NCBI GenBank assembly: GCA_030490835.1
Contig: CM059973.1
Span: 49,170,008-49,234,007 of the forward strand
DNA: 64,000 nucleotides
Direction of reading: 5' to 3'
Origin: Annona cherimola
Taxonomy: Eukaryota; Streptophyta; Magnoliopsida; Magnoliales; Annonaceae
Shown: positions 17,936 through 30,975 of the stretch, one piece after another
How the letters are laid out: each line of letters starts with the position of its first letter
Numbering within the stretch: the first letter of the stretch is position 1
The notes under the pieces: model-generated
Told to the model about the DNA's origin: nothing
Databases searched by the model: none
The model's input: the letters and a program-made list of their open reading frames with translations, nothing else
Made by a program: the position numbers and the translations under genes

Positions 17936-20829
17936 TGTGAAACCCTGACTATGATAAACATGGTTAAGTGATAATTTTGAGAAAGGGGTAATCAATTAAG
18001 CAAGGTAATTAAGTTAATCACCTTTGCTTAAGTGTATACAAGAGGACAAAATCGCTAAAAGACAAAAGCGGAGTAGAGATGATGAGATGGCATGGTAATT
18101 AATGCCCCATTTTATGTTATTTATTGATTAATTATTTGATTAATTCATATCTTATGATACATAAGTTGGATTGGGATAAAATTTAAAGGGAGAGCCTAAG
18201 TTGACATGCCCTACATGATGAACAATTTGGATTATGAAAAATATGATTAGAAATGTGTTAAACAACTAGAAATGACATAAATTTCATGAATTAAATGTAA
18301 GACTAATATCTTAGCCTATGCTCATCATTTTGGGATGAAATTTTTTTTATGATTAAGTAAGTTGATGTACTCTAAGTGATGAATGGATTAGATTAAACCT
18401 AATCCATTGGAAAGTGGTATTATGAATGGTTATAAAAATTAATGATGAGATTTATTTAAAGCATTTGACTTATAGGTATTAAGGGTAAATGCCGTTAATG
18501 AGAAGCAAAAGTCAACTTTGACTTTTGAAGCCCACTTTTGAGATGTCAAGATGGGATTGGTTGAGGCAAGAAGAAGTCAACTAAAGGTAAAAAGTGGAAA
18601 ATTAATTAATGTGCAGCCCTTCAATGCGTTTGGCATGGAATTTAGGTAGATTTTCAATTTACAAAAAATGAAAAAAATGCAAGATAATTGCATCTCCATG
18701 TGGATGGTCCAAAATGAGACACACGTATGGCTCAAGTTAGGCAACAATAAAGCATAATGAATGGTTTGGATAAATGCAGCAATTAAATGAAATTTTATAT
18801 ATTAAATCATGAGTTGTTAGGTGGCACTAAATGACAAAAACATGATCATATATAAATAAGTAAGGAGGGCAGCACTTGGGACGTTTTTGGCTTGTTTAGA
18901 GAGAGAAAAACTTAGAAAAAAAAGATAATAAAGAAAGGGGCAGAAACATGGGATGTCCAAGGGGAGAAGAAGGGTGAAAAGAGAGAGGAAGGAGAGGAAG
19001 AAGTGGACGTCCATACCTAAGGTTGGTTTGTCCATGTTATGATTGAATTGTTTAATTATTTATTAGTTTATTTCATGCCCAAAAGGGCGTCCAAATAAGA
19101 TAAAAATTTAAAAAGAAATTTTCAGATTTAATTCCCTTTGATTAATTGCATGATATATATGTTAGAAAGGATGCAATTAAGGATTAACGATAGCGAGTGT
19201 AATTATTAAGTAATGTTATTACATGTATGTTGAGTTAAGATGCAACTATTAAAGTGAAACTAGATAAATTTAAGCACATAAGGGACTGTTATGAAAGGTA
19301 GATAATAATTCCAGAAATTTTGTGTAAATTTCAAATGTTATAGATGATGATTAAGCATCTTGAACAATTGTAAAGGTCTAGTACCCTAAACAAAGGTTTT
19401 ATACCCTAAATAAGGGTATTGAATGAAGTGAATATGAGTATATATAGGGCTGTTTTGGAAATGGGACATGAACTCCAGAAATTTTAATTGAATGTAGCTT
19501 GTTATAGATCACCAAAAATCATTTAAAATGATCACAAGAGTTGTTGATAAATTGCAACTCACATATGTATGGTTAAGGTAATCCCATATGGTCATATGAC
19601 TTATACATTTTCCTAGGCAAGCATAACATATGATGAAAATGTATAAGATAATCATATTTACTTGTCTAGGAAAAGGCAAGGAAAGGATGAAAGGCATAAA
19701 AAAGATCGCCACAGGTAAACAAGCAAGACTTTTGAAAATGATATTTTATTCTTAAATGCTAAAATTCTTTTAAGTTGTTTCACTTGAATGTTTCTAAAGT
19801 TACTTAAGGGTGGTCATCCCTTCATCCGTTTATTTTATAAATACTTTGATTACTGCTCTTATTGAAATCAATGATTAAATTCTCCTCCTTTTGGAAATGG
19901 CATATCAGCATGGATTTAAATGATATTTCATTGAAACGACGTTCAAAAGGATAGTGCAAATAATTCTCTACATGAGAATCACATGTTGCCATGTGAAGCA
20001 GGTATATAATGTCAGGGTGAATGAATGCATGGAATGGAAGTCAGGTAGTCAAGTCAAGGCAGAACCAGGTCTAGCGTCATGGATGGAAAGGATCATGTCA
20101 GGAAAAGATATTCACCTAGCTAGCGTATCCTCACATGAAGGATTATGTCATGAATGAAAATAATGCATATGCACATCCAATGTTTATGAAATGCCCAAAA
20201 ATTAGTATTGAAAAGGTTTACATTAATGGTTTATATGAATGGTTCACATGAATGGTTTATATGAAAAAGTTTCTGATCCATTGGTAGTTGATCGCTTGAT
20301 AAGTGTCTCCTACCGAATGGAGAAAAATGCATTACATGAAAATGAAAAATGTTTGCTTGTTGAGTTTTAACTCATGTTTTGTTTTCCTAACCTTAGACAG
20401 GTGCAGGGAGGCTAAGTGATGGAAAAGATTAGGTTGATTTGCCTGTGAGTATTTTATGGGATATCTTATATAGATATGATATGACCGTGTAAGAAAAAGG
20501 TAAATTGTATGTGTTTGTATGCTGTGAATGGATGGAAAGATTGTATTGAACCTAAAATGGTCAGATTATGTATGTATCGAACGAAAATGTCATGATCAGG
20601 TCAATAGGACCTTTGATGAAAATGAGTAAATGATATGGTGTAAATGATAAGTGTGATTGATTCCAAATGTATGAATGTTTATGTTGAAATAAAGAAAAGA
20701 AAAAAATTAAACGACATTCAATTCAAGAACCCGTCGCGTGATCAGGGCAACAATCCTGACTTATTTACCAATCGATAATGATCTTAGAGTAAGGCTCAGG
20801 TTGTGACACCTCGGGTTGGGTGCTCCACA
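17936..20829 (+). repeat. Solo LTR I of long-LTR Gypsy family
   Basis: 2894 bp from TGTGAAACCC to CTCCACA, with no internal domain. Flanks are GCATA on the left and ACATA on the right: a 5-bp target duplication with one change. It shares ordered blocks with 21226-25043 and 35629-39778. It arose by LTR-LTR recombination after insertion into copy B. Confidence 0.85.
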
Positions 20830-21225
20830 ACATAGTAAACCATTCATAGCAATAAGTCATTCAAAACATTCATTTCAAGTCAATACATTCATAAAAACTT
20901 TACATATTTCCCTAAATACATCCTATCAAATCACTAAAGAAGGCTATCCCAAAAATCAAAATTCCCATATTTCTCGCCCCCTTTTTGTCAATCATCAAAA
21001 TGTAATAGAATTGATGAGTTGAGATTTTTGAAAAGTAAATGGAGGTATAGGATATGGTGGTTGCTGATCGGGAAGCATTTGGCTAAGGACCATATCATAT
21101 AGGTGTTGGGAGCAAGATGTGTCGTCAAGGGAAGTAGGAGGCAATGATTGATCTTGCGTTAGGGGTTTAGCGCAGATTCATTCCCCCTAGTACGGATCAA
21201 AATCGGGCAAACTGGGGATTGGTTG
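20830..21225 (-). other. Copy B ORF3 3' region resumed
   Basis: Copy B sequence between the two solo LTRs. The part near 20976-21000 resembles copy C near 56545-56570 (text around CTTTTTGTCAA). It holds the decayed ORF3 end; no open frame. Confidence 0.6.
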
Positions 21226-24200
21226 TGTAATACCAAGACCCAAGTAGGACTAATATGAGTGCATTTAAGTTTTAATTATGATTTATGGATGATTTTATGA
21301 ATTGATGAATTTTTGTAATTAGGGTTATGATTAAGAATGGTGATTAAGATTAATCGCCATAGCCCAATGTGAGTTAAGATGACTAAAGGTGCTTAATAAG
21401 GATTAGAAAATGCTAATGTGTCGTGAATAATTATTTTAATTTTCATGATTTAATTAATGAAAAATTAGAATGATAATTATGAAATTATGTTAGAAAATGT
21501 AGAAAATTCATAACTTAACGCCTATAAGGTGGATTGAGATGAAATTTGAAAGATAGGATCATGATTTTGGGCTCAACCTTATGGATGGATTGGATTAAGA
21601 AAATGTGATGGGTTTAAGATGATAATTATTTTTTTTTATCTTACACCCTAAGGATAATTTCAAATGATCATAGCTTGACGTAGAAAAGTCATATTGAGAC
21701 GAAACTTGAAAGGGTTAAATAAAATTATAAAATCAATGCTATGGAAGGATTGGATTAAGCTAATTACCACAAGAATATGATAAATCGGAAAAAGATGAGT
21801 AGCATTGACTTTGTGCACCCAAAAGCACCATAACATTTATTAAAAAGCAATTGATTTAATGACTTAGTTTAATGCCCATGAGAGGTGTCAAATGGAGGTG
21901 ATTTGAGCTAGTTTTTTTGGAATTGTTTAATGCTAAAATCCATGAAAAATTCAGGGCTTAAATGCTTGGATTTAAATACCTAATGTGTAGCCAAATGAGG
22001 CTTAGCTATGGTGTCATGCAAGGGGACGCCCAAGGGGGATAAATGCATGGTTTTTTATTTTTGAAAAATGGATAAATGTGTATCTAAGTAGCTAAGAACC
22101 TAGGGTAAGTAATGGGACATTAAAACAAGTGGAAAATGGGCACAAAATGTCAAAAGGCAGCTGCTATGTGGGGACGTCCCAAGTGGACAGCAAGGTTACA
22201 TTGAATTGAGCTTTGATTTGATGATTTTTGATAAATAAAAAATGTGTATTTTACTTGGGTAAGAAATTTCCATGTCAACAAGGGATAAGTAAGAAATAAA
22301 TTACCCTCAAGACATGTGACAAAGTGGGGTTATAGAGCTGGAAAAAATTCCAAGCTACATAAGGTTAGACATCCATGTGCAAGGAGGGTTAGAGAGGGAA
22401 AAATTCTCAAAGGAAAAAATCTCAAAAGAAAGCCAGCCCTTCCACGTCAAAACCTAGAAAGAAAGGAGGAAAATAGGAGAAAAAGAGAAGGAAAAAAGGG
22501 AAGAAAAAGCGGGAATTCAAGCTAAGGAGGTTGAATTCAAGTTTGATTCAATTCAAGTAAGTGGATCTTAGGTTTTGAATCATTTAAAACAAGTTTTCTT
22601 CCCTAAAATTATGAGTCATGAATATGATTCATAATGAACTCTTAAAGGATGATTTATGATGCCTTGATGAGGGTATTGAATGATATTTGAATGGTATAAA
22701 TGAAATCAAAAGTTCAAGAGGGTTAAATGGGATGTTAGGGTTGATTTTTGAGATGAAACCTATCTTGAAATTTCTTAAAACCCTGAGATGAAACCTATCT
22801 TGAAATTTCTTAAAACCCTAAGCCAAGTTGCTGTTTGGTTTAAGCATGATAATTAGGAAATGATTCATGTTCTTATGGATTACATATGTTGGTTTGGTTT
22901 TATGTTAATGATTTTAGCAAAAATGGATCTTAGGGTTTCATGTATTATACGCCTTTTCCATTTTTATGTTAAATATGATGCAAAGAGGAGATTAAATGAA
23001 TTATGGGTGAATTATAGGGTAAAGTACCCTAAACTAAGGGTACTTTGGACGTTCAAAAGGGTTTGGAAAGATTTGCCCTAAATCGGATTTTTTGGGGCAT
23101 ATACATAAGGACGTCAAAACGGGTAAAAATAGGTACCCTATATGTGTGTTAAGTTGCTGTTTTGTAAATGACTAAATTATGAATGTTTTAGAAGGTAAAA
23201 TACCCTAGGATTAGGGTACTTTGGACGGCCAAAATAATTTTGGAAGGTATACCTTAAATCTGATTTTTTATGGAATATATGATGTGGACGTCCAAAGGGT
23301 GGCCACAAACTTGGCGCTTAGGCGCGGCCATGGGGCGCCGTGGCGCCAATCCTCATATATGTCGATTTAAAATTTGTTTTGAGAAATATGCAAAAGAGGA
23401 TAAGTTGTAATTATTTAATGAACATTACAAAGACATATGGACATCCAAAGGTAACTAAGAAAAGGATGTCAAGATGGACGTTAAAATGGGAAAGAATGGT
23501 GGCAAAATTTCGGTTTCAGTACCATGTGATTTAGGGATTAAACTTCCATGAATGTACACTAAATTATGATGTTTCTTTGTTAATTAATTTTACTCTCAAA
23601 ATTTGAGAGTGATATATGAGGCCTAAGTTATCAATTATGTGCCTAAAGTAAGCACCGATAGGTGAAATGTGAAAATATGTGAAAAATGATGAATAGGAGA
23701 TATAAACCTCCCCCCATATGATAATTAATGAATGGTGAGTTTAAAATGAAATATAGAATGGATGGTATGACACACAAGTGAATGTTATGTATGTATGCCA
23801 ACTTGAAATTTAAGTTGGTTATGTGTGAAATGGATTATGGGTTGGACAACTAAGTGTTTGCGAGCAAATGAAATTGTTATGAATGCAATGCCATTTTTAT
23901 TTATAGGCAAAGGTAAAGAGAAAGTTGACACGGAAAGCTAAGGCGAAAAAGGTAAGCAAGCAGTTTTCTAAATGCTTTTTGTTTTATAAAAATATGATAA
24001 AATGATTACTAATGTTGTTTTAATATTTGAATCATTTTACAATTGATTGATGAAGTTATTTCCAAGTTATTTAAGGATGGCCATTCCTTAGCTCAATGTA
24101 TGTTGAAATGCAATTTCAATTGTAATAAATGTTTTATGTCCTGCTTTATCAAATATTGATGAAAATTTACACTATGAAAGTTTATAAATTGAAAATCATG

Positions 24201-25043
24201 CTAGCATGTCAAAAGGAATGTTTATGAAAGATTCATGTACACAAAGCATGAGGTCCACCTCAACGGTATAAGCAAACCGAATGTCCTCCTTTGATGCGGC
24301 CAAGTCGCTAAGATAGGCCTTGGGCCAGTGGCACCTCCTTGGATTGGGAGAGACGATGAAGATGGATGGTTACCTAGCTAGCTACTATCCTATGATGTCA
24401 TGTTTTAAATAATACATTGCATTATTTATGATATACTCTTGACGAGTATAAGAAATCATATTTTTATACCCTTGATTGGGTATAATATTGCTTTCCAAGA
24501 TATTTTAAATGAAAATGAATTGCCTAAAAACCTTATATCTTGTTATTGAGTTTCGACTCACGATTTTGTTTTCCAAACCCCAAAGACAGGTGAAAGGTAG
24601 CACCAAGCAAGGAGCACAGATGGAGCTTAAAGGATGAATGAATTTTATGAATTACCTTTGTATGAATTTATGAATTGAATGGTTATATGATGACATTAAA
24701 TATTTGTCTTAATGATTGTATAAAAATCATGTTATGATTTGTGACTATGGATGGTCAAAAATTTTTTATGGGCAAATGATAAAGCATAAATTATCATATT
24801 GTGAATGAGTATGAATTTTATGAGATAGCATATATATTTCTCAAATGGTATAATGACCTAAAATGGCATTTGATTTAAATTGGAATGTACGAAATGATAT
24901 AAACTCCTAAGGAGTCAGGATTAAATGGATAAATATCCAATAAAACTCATCGTGTCACAAGGCAACAATCCTGATCACGTTTACCAATCAATAATGGTCC
25001 CAGAGTAAGGTTAATGTTGTGATGCTCAGGCTGGGGAGCCACA
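21226..25043 (+). repeat. Solo LTR II of long-LTR Gypsy family
   Basis: 3818 bp from TGTAATACC to GAGCCACA. Flanks are GGTTG and CGTTG, a near-perfect 5-bp target duplication. No internal domain is present. It contains a 35-bp tandem duplication (22750-22819) and a roughly 176-bp tandem duplication (about 23018-23370). Confidence 0.85.
22750..22819. repeat. 35-bp perfect tandem duplication
   Basis: The unit starting GAGATGAAACC and ending AAAACCCT occurs twice in a row inside solo LTR II. Confidence 0.9.
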
Positions 25044-26025
25044 CGTTGGCTGTACTGACTGCCTGAGGCAAGGTGATATTTGATCCGGGTGATCTCAAAT
25101 TCGAGGAAATCTTGCTTATCGTGCATCTGAGTCATAGAATGATAGATAAACCTCAATTCCTTGCTTATCGGCTTTCAAACTCGGCAAATAGCTCATGATT
25201 CTCATTCATACAAATCATAGGAGCATGGGTTGGTCTCGAGGAGGCCTGGGAGGTCTGAGGTGAATGAGAAGCATGAGAAGCCAATGAGGCAGGCTATGGT
25301 GATGCAAGAGGTATAAGAACCTCCCCCTAATATGAAGCTATCTTTGGAGACCTAGGTGGTAAGTCTTCTGCCCTATCTTGGTCATGAAATGGACTAGCTC
25401 CCATCTGAGTAAGGCCTGCAGGAAGTGGATCTTCAAACATGGGGACACCTATAATGCTAGCCACACTACTACATGCATTGAACTCACTAACACCATTTGC
25501 ATTTCCTAGATCAATTTCCACTCCTTTTACATATGTTTTGAAATTTTCTTGATCCCATAGATAATAAAATAGTCTGGTGAGGTCGGTGTAAATCTTTCCG
25601 TCATTCTTTAGTAGGGTAGTCCAACCTTGAAAGTCAAGCAATTCTTCTATACCAAATTTATATTCTTATAAAAACTAAAAATCAATGATATTTGGAGGGA
25701 AAGTCTTCCTCTCATAGAAATTCTTATAAAATCTTCTATGTTGGCCTCATTTTTGAAATCTTCCATGGGCACTTTCAAAACTTAGCCCCATGAAGCTGGG
25801 TTCCCTCTTTTGCTTCCAACTATTTCTACTTCCTCACTTGTTTCATCATGCATAGAGTCCCTAAGAAGAGATACAGATGGGTTACCTTCCTGAACTTGAA
25901 CCTATCTACTTAGTAAAGGTGGTCGCCTCATCCCGAAGTATCTTGGACAGAGTTCTTTGACGTCTTGAACCTCTTCTCTATGAAACCGCCAATTTGGTGA
26001 GCCACGGGGTAGATTTAGGCGTCAT
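25044..26025 (-). pseudogene. ORF3 of copy B (broken)
   Basis: The decayed version of the copy A ORF3. Start ATG at 26023-26025, followed by an in-frame TAG at about codon 16. The recognisable central region includes LDFQGWTTLLKNDGKIYTDL and LFYYLWDQENFKTYVKGVEI (about 25520-25640), matching copy A. The C-terminal part (near 25060-25156) has a helix-rich segment with IYHSMTQMHDKQDFLEFEI, probably a coiled coil. That tail is not in copy A because of the window edge. Solo LTR II is inserted in the tail. No catalytic motif is recognised. Confidence 0.7.
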
Positions 26026-26439
26026 TGAGTTGTAGGAAATAGGAAGCTTGTTGATGTGATGAAATGGGTAGCGAAAAATCAAAGATTGGAAGGTGGAAAA
26101 GTAGGTATTGGTGATTACAAACTTAGGAGGAGGAGAAAAATGGGAGTCGATTTGAATGGAAAGAAAGGAGGGAGCGAGGAGAGTGTCGAATTCGTGCCAA
26201 GTGTAGGCAGTCGAAGCGATGTCAACAGAGTCGACTCCAAACCCTAAGTTCGGTTTGAAGTCAATTCGCTCATCCAAAGTCGACTTGGGATGAGTGGAGT
26301 CGACTTGGCTCCACCAACCTAAGTGTAAATATCCGCAATTTCCTACCCATTTGACCCATTTCATACTAACATATTACTTCAACAAACATAACAATCATGA
26401 ACAGCATATTAACAGTAGATTTGCAATTTTTCACTAGTT
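26026..26439 (-). promoter_or_regulatory. ORF3 upstream region with decayed GTCGAC array (copy B)
   Basis: Three exact GTCGAC cores (26230, 26279, 26299) and several variants such as GTCGAT lie in front of a purine-rich (plus-strand) leader, as in copies A and C. The decay parallels that of the copy B LTR. Confidence 0.65.
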
Positions 26440-26935
26440 TCATGCATCAATATCAATCATACCCCTTTCATTCCTAATTTTATAAAATGATTCATTTCCT
26501 AGTGGTTTATTGAAAATGTTTGCAATTTGATCTTTAGTTTTGACATATTCTAAACAAATATTATGATTTTCAACATGTTCTCCAATGAAACGATACTTAC
26601 ATCTGTGTTTAGTTCTACAACGTGATTTGGGATTCTTGGTTAGACAAATAGCACTTATATTGTCACATCTTAAAGGTATATCTTTGTATTCTATCCCATA
26701 ATCTCTAAGTTGTTGTCTCATCCAAATCAATTGTGTGCAACAGCTTCTGGTAGCAATATATTCGACTTCCACAGTAGATAGAGAAACACTAGTTTGTTTT
26801 CTTAAAAACCATGAAATCATCATATTTTCAAGAAATTGACATGTTCCACTAGTACTCTTTCTATATACCTTGTAACCGAAAAAATCGGCATCCGAATAGC
26901 CGATTAGACCAAATGTTGAGCCCTTAGGATATCAC
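26440..26935 (-). pseudogene. pol: RNase H domain of pol (copy B)
   Basis: Contains STVEVEYIATRSCCTQLIWM and LRCDNISAICLTKN, the Copia RNase H core, with the usual AEAEY changed to VEVEY. Upstream text with GYSDADF and RKSTSGTCQF is still readable near 26830-26900 but in a broken frame. It ends at about the same distance from ORF3 as in copy A. Not functional. Confidence 0.8.
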
Positions 26936-27625
26936 AACCCTAAATTGGTAGTGTTAATCAAGTATCTAAAAATTCTTTTCAAAGCTACCAAATGTGATTC
27001 TTTGGGACATGACTGGAATCTAGAACAAATGTAAACATTAAGTAATATATCCGGTCAAGGTGTAGTCAAACATAATAGGGATCCTATCACACTTCTATAT
27101 GATCTTTGATCAAATTGTTTACCCTTTTCAATCCTTGTCAATTTTGATAGTTGAGCTTATGGGAGTGTTTGCTCCATTCTTGTTATGCATTCCAAATTTC
27201 TTAAGCATTTCTTTGACGTACTTAGACTAATTTATAAAAATTCCTTCATTTAATTTCTTGATTTGTAGTGCAAGAAAGAAATTGAGTTCGCTCATCAAGC
27301 TCATTTTAAATTCATTTTGTATAAGCTTGGAAAATTCTTGGCGCAGAGATTCATTAGTAGCACTATATACAATATCCTCGACATAAATTTGAATAATTAG
27401 TATATTTATTCCTTTATAATTAATGAATAAGGTAGTATCAACTTTTTCTCTTTGAAATTTATGATTAATCAAAAATTTACTTAACCTCTCATACCAACTC
27501 TTGGAGCATGTTTCAGTCCATATAAGGCTTTGGTCAACTTATAAACAAATTTGGACTAATTTCTTTCTTTGAAACCAGGAGATTGTTTAATATACACCTC
27601 TTCATTAAGGTATCCATTCAAAAAT
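26936..27625 (-). pseudogene. pol: Reverse transcriptase, 5'-deleted (copy B)
   Basis: The RT thumb and part of the palm remain. The catalytic box reads YVED instead of YVDD (27374-27385), losing an essential Asp. The entry segment of RT is absent: near 27625 the [11 protein letters not shown] text joins directly to integrase C-terminal text (YELWKG). Compared with copy A (about 2735 to 3530) roughly 800 bp are missing. Confidence 0.85.
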
Positions 27626-28664
27626 ATAAAATATTTAGTTTTTTACCTTTCCATAGTTCATATGGGGTCGTCTTCAAAATTGCTCTGATGGTAACTCGAT
27701 TTAATATATGACAAGCTTTACTTACAGCTTCACCCAAAATTTCTTGGACAACTTGCTTTCATTTAGCATCGTTCTAGTCATCTCTTGTGTTGTTCTATTT
27801 TTCCTTTCAAATACCCTATTTTGTTAAGGGATTCTAGGTGCAAAAAATGTATGGTGAATTTTTTTTTCATTACAAATTTCTTTAAAGTGTTTGTTTTCAA
27901 ATTCACCATCATGGTCACTTCTAATTGATATAATTGTATTATATTTTTCATTTTGCACCAATTTTGAGAAAATAATAAACATTGAAAAGGTTTCAACTTT
28001 GCTAGCTAATAGCATTATCCAAGTGAATCTTGAAAAATCATCCACTATAACAAAAATATATTTTTTTATTCTAAGGCTCAAAATGTTAGAAGGCCCATAA
28101 AGATCAATTTGTAGTAACTCAAGTAGCCTTGAGGTTGAAACTTCATTTTTAGGTGAGAAGGACACCTTAGACTATTTAGACATAATTTTTAGGTGAAAAG
28201 ACAATTTTGAGTTTTGGTGGCCCTTCTATAAAACTATTTTTCCATAGGGTCCTAATGTTTGACGTATTTATATGTAAAAGTCTTTTATGTCATACCCATA
28301 GATCATTATCAACAGCTATAAGACATTTTCCATCTAATTCATTAAAGGAAACCAAATATATATTTTCATATCTTTTGTCAATAAATACTATATGATCTCT
28401 ATCAAAAACATTGCATATAGATGATTCAAATGTGACTTTGTAGTCTTTGTCACATAATTAACTAATACTCATTAGGTTGTATTTGAGTCCTTCAATAAAC
28501 GACACATCTTCTATATATTCATTTGAAATACCATAAACATTTCTCTTACAATTAATTTTACCTTTTTCACTATTCCCAAAAGCAATAGTGACTCCATTAT
28601 ACAGTTTGAGATCATGAAATAAGGCTTTATCTCCTATCATGTGTCTTGAGCAACCACTATCCAA
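27626..28664 (-). pseudogene. pol: Protease and integrase (copy B)
   Basis: The protease start keeps DSGCSRHMIGDKALFHDL at 28664. The integrase core keeps LLQIDLYGPS, VDDFSRFTW and RSDHDGEFENKHF, where the usual GGEF Gly is Asp. Several stops and frame changes lie between 28165 and 28458. The C-terminus is fused to the deletion joint at about 27625. Same role as in copy A but inactive. Confidence 0.82.
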
Positions 28665-30598
28665 AAACCATGTGTTGTTGGCTTTTGCTCTAAGACAAAC
28701 CTGGAAAAAATATTCACATAAAGTTTATATCTTTGGTACCCCTTTTATGGGTTCATTTGGGTTAATAAGCTATTGGAGTCTACATTGCTCTACTTTGCAA
28801 GGCACAAATCCAATGCTCTTTGGAACCCAGACTAATCTAGCACCTTGGCTGTATAATTTTTTAATTTTGCATTTATATATTTTGTGACCAAACTTGTTGC
28901 AAAAATTACATACCCTTGGAAGTCTAGGCGTAGGGCTCCATGCACATTGTGGTTCCCAAGTTTTCCTTCTAATCCAACAAAATTGTTCAATTTTGGTTGT
29001 GCTGAAAAATAGTTATTTTGGCTTGGGGTTTCAACCATTTTGGAGTATTTGACCTACTGCATTCACCTTTCTCAAATGTGGATTAGCCAAGTCCTCTTTT
29101 GCTAATTTGGGTAGTCATGTTCAAAAATATTTTGACACTTTCTTTTAGGTAAGACAATTTGGCTAATGATTTATTCAATATTTCATTTTCTTTCTTTAGC
29201 TTTTCTACTTTATTTTTCAAATCTTTGATCTCTTCCACTCGACATTTAACTCTTTTAGCTAGTTCTCGATTTACTGCAATAGTTGAGTCACATTGTCTCT
29301 TTTTTTATGTATATTTGGTACATAAATTCTTGATTTCATTATACAATGAATCATAAGCCTGTTGTAACTCTTCTAACTCAGCATATTTGAGACAATCATG
29401 AGTAGATGAATAAATAGACTTGGAATTAGAATGATCAAGTTTAGAAATTACCTCTTCACCACTTATGCAATCAATTGAGGCGGTTAATCCTTCTACTAAT
29501 TCAGTTACAATGAGACAGTTCATGATGTTTTATTCCTCTATTCTTGCCACATGGAAAATCCTTGCATAGTTTACAGCTTCATGGTCCTCGTTTGATGAAC
29601 TTCTTCTGGTGGATGTATCCTCATTCATGTACATTTAGGTTTTGAAAATCTTTTAGAATTACTTCTATCTTTCTTCTCTTGTCGTTCCTTTGATTTGTTT
29701 TCTTCAGGTGTGGGACATTGAACTTGCATATGTTACGCTCCTTCACATCTATAGCACTTGGTCATTTCTTTATTCTTTTCTCTTCCACTTCTTTCATTGA
29801 ATCCTTTGGTGCCAAAGTTCTTTCCTTTCCTCACAAATTTCTAAATTTTCTTATGAGAAAAGCAATCTCCTCATCTTCATTTTAGGAAGAGGACATTGAC
29901 TCGTCCAAGCTTTGTGTTGCTTTCAATGTGATAAATCTCTTCCCCTTATGGTGTTCCTCATTTCTTTTCTTTATTAGCCCATGAGACATGAGTGAGCTGA
30001 TAAGGTCTTCTAGCTTCAATTTGTTTAGAACATTTGCTTCTTCAATAGTTTTGATCTTTGGAGTCCATGACTCGGGTAGAGCTCTTAGGATCTTCATAAC
30101 CTGTTCTAGTTCAGAAATTACTTTTCCAAGACCTTTTAGTGCATTAGTAATCTTAGAAAATCTTGTCAACATTTCAGATATCTTTTTAGTGTCTAGCATT
30201 TTAAAACTTTCCAATTCTCCAATCAAAATATTTTTTCTAGTCCTCTGGACTTGAGAAGTGCACTCATATACTGATGTTAGAGTATCCCATATCTCTTTGC
30301 CAGTTAAACAAGATGATACCCAATCATATTCAGCTGCATTTAAGGCACAAAATAGGAAGTTCATTACATTAGCGTTACATTTTACCAATTTGACTTTCTC
30401 AGTCCATTTGGAGGCTTTCTCACCTTTAGGTAATGTAACACCATCTTAGATGGCAATCGAATAATCCATGTCTGTAGCTATGACTAGTTGTTTCATTCTC
30501 AACTTTCAGTAATCGAAGTTACTACCGTCAAATAGAGGTAGCCTAGTGAATGATTAGCCCTCAGCAAAAGCAAGTGTAGAAGTTGATTGGGATTCCAT
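28665..30598 (-). pseudogene. gag: Gag (copy B, broken)
   Basis: ATG at 30596-30598 in a context equivalent to copy A. The capsid core is open from 29882 to 30388 (KEIWDTLTSVYECTSQVQ, LPESWTPKIKTIEEA). The first zinc knuckle region near 29730 is mutated. The C-terminal coiled segment lies at 29160-29530, and a second knuckle-like CNFCNKFGHK is readable near 28890. At the gag end, the GTACC-to-CCAG segment (about 28703-28741, 39 nt) sits between a stop and the protease frame, as in copy A. Many stops; not functional. Confidence 0.8.
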
Positions 30599-30629
30599 TT
30601 AAGAAAGATCTCTTTGATATAAACTCAAA

Positions 30630-30645
30630 GATCTACTTTGATACC
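30630..30645 (-). other. Primer binding site, mutated (copy B)
   Basis: The sense strand reads TGGTATCAAAGTAG, the tRNA-Met-type site with two G-to-A changes. Confidence 0.75.
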
Positions 30646-30648
30646 ACT

Positions 30649-30975
30649 TGTTGGTCCTGAGTTTATGGCAAAACCCAAGAGGGGAGGGGTGAATTAGGTT
30701 TTTTAAAAATTCTTTGCCATATTTGATATAACCTCTTGTGAAATAAATCCCCTTGAATGAAAAATGAGGGGAATGAAAATGCAAATAGAGTAAAGATATC
30801 AACATAAGAAATTATACTGGTTTGGCACAAATCTCCCTACTTCACTCTTCCAAGAACATACCCTTGTGTCATGGGTTCTGCTATGTCAATGAGTATACAG
30901 TTAGAGCCCTTACTCTCTTTTAGATTCCAACTCTAGGGAGCCTTTACAAGTTTTGCACAAGTAAGTAGCAAGTCA
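30649..30975 (-). repeat. 5' LTR fragment of copy B
   Basis: It starts TGTTGGTCCTGAG and matches the first 330 bp of the 3' LTR (for example AAGAGGGGAGGGGTGAATT), then similarity stops near 30975. U3 with its array is missing. Confidence 0.8.

Larger units (their letters stand above)
16122..30975 (-). mobile_element. SIRE-type Copia retrotransposon, copy B (decayed, nested)
   Basis: The same architecture as copy A on the minus strand: 3' LTR, polypurine tract, ORF3, spacer, RNase H, RT, integrase, protease, gag, primer site, 5' LTR. It is split by two solo LTRs in its ORF3 end. It has lost about 800 bp of pol, and its 5' LTR stops after about 330 bp. Stops are frequent in every gene. Confidence 0.88.
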
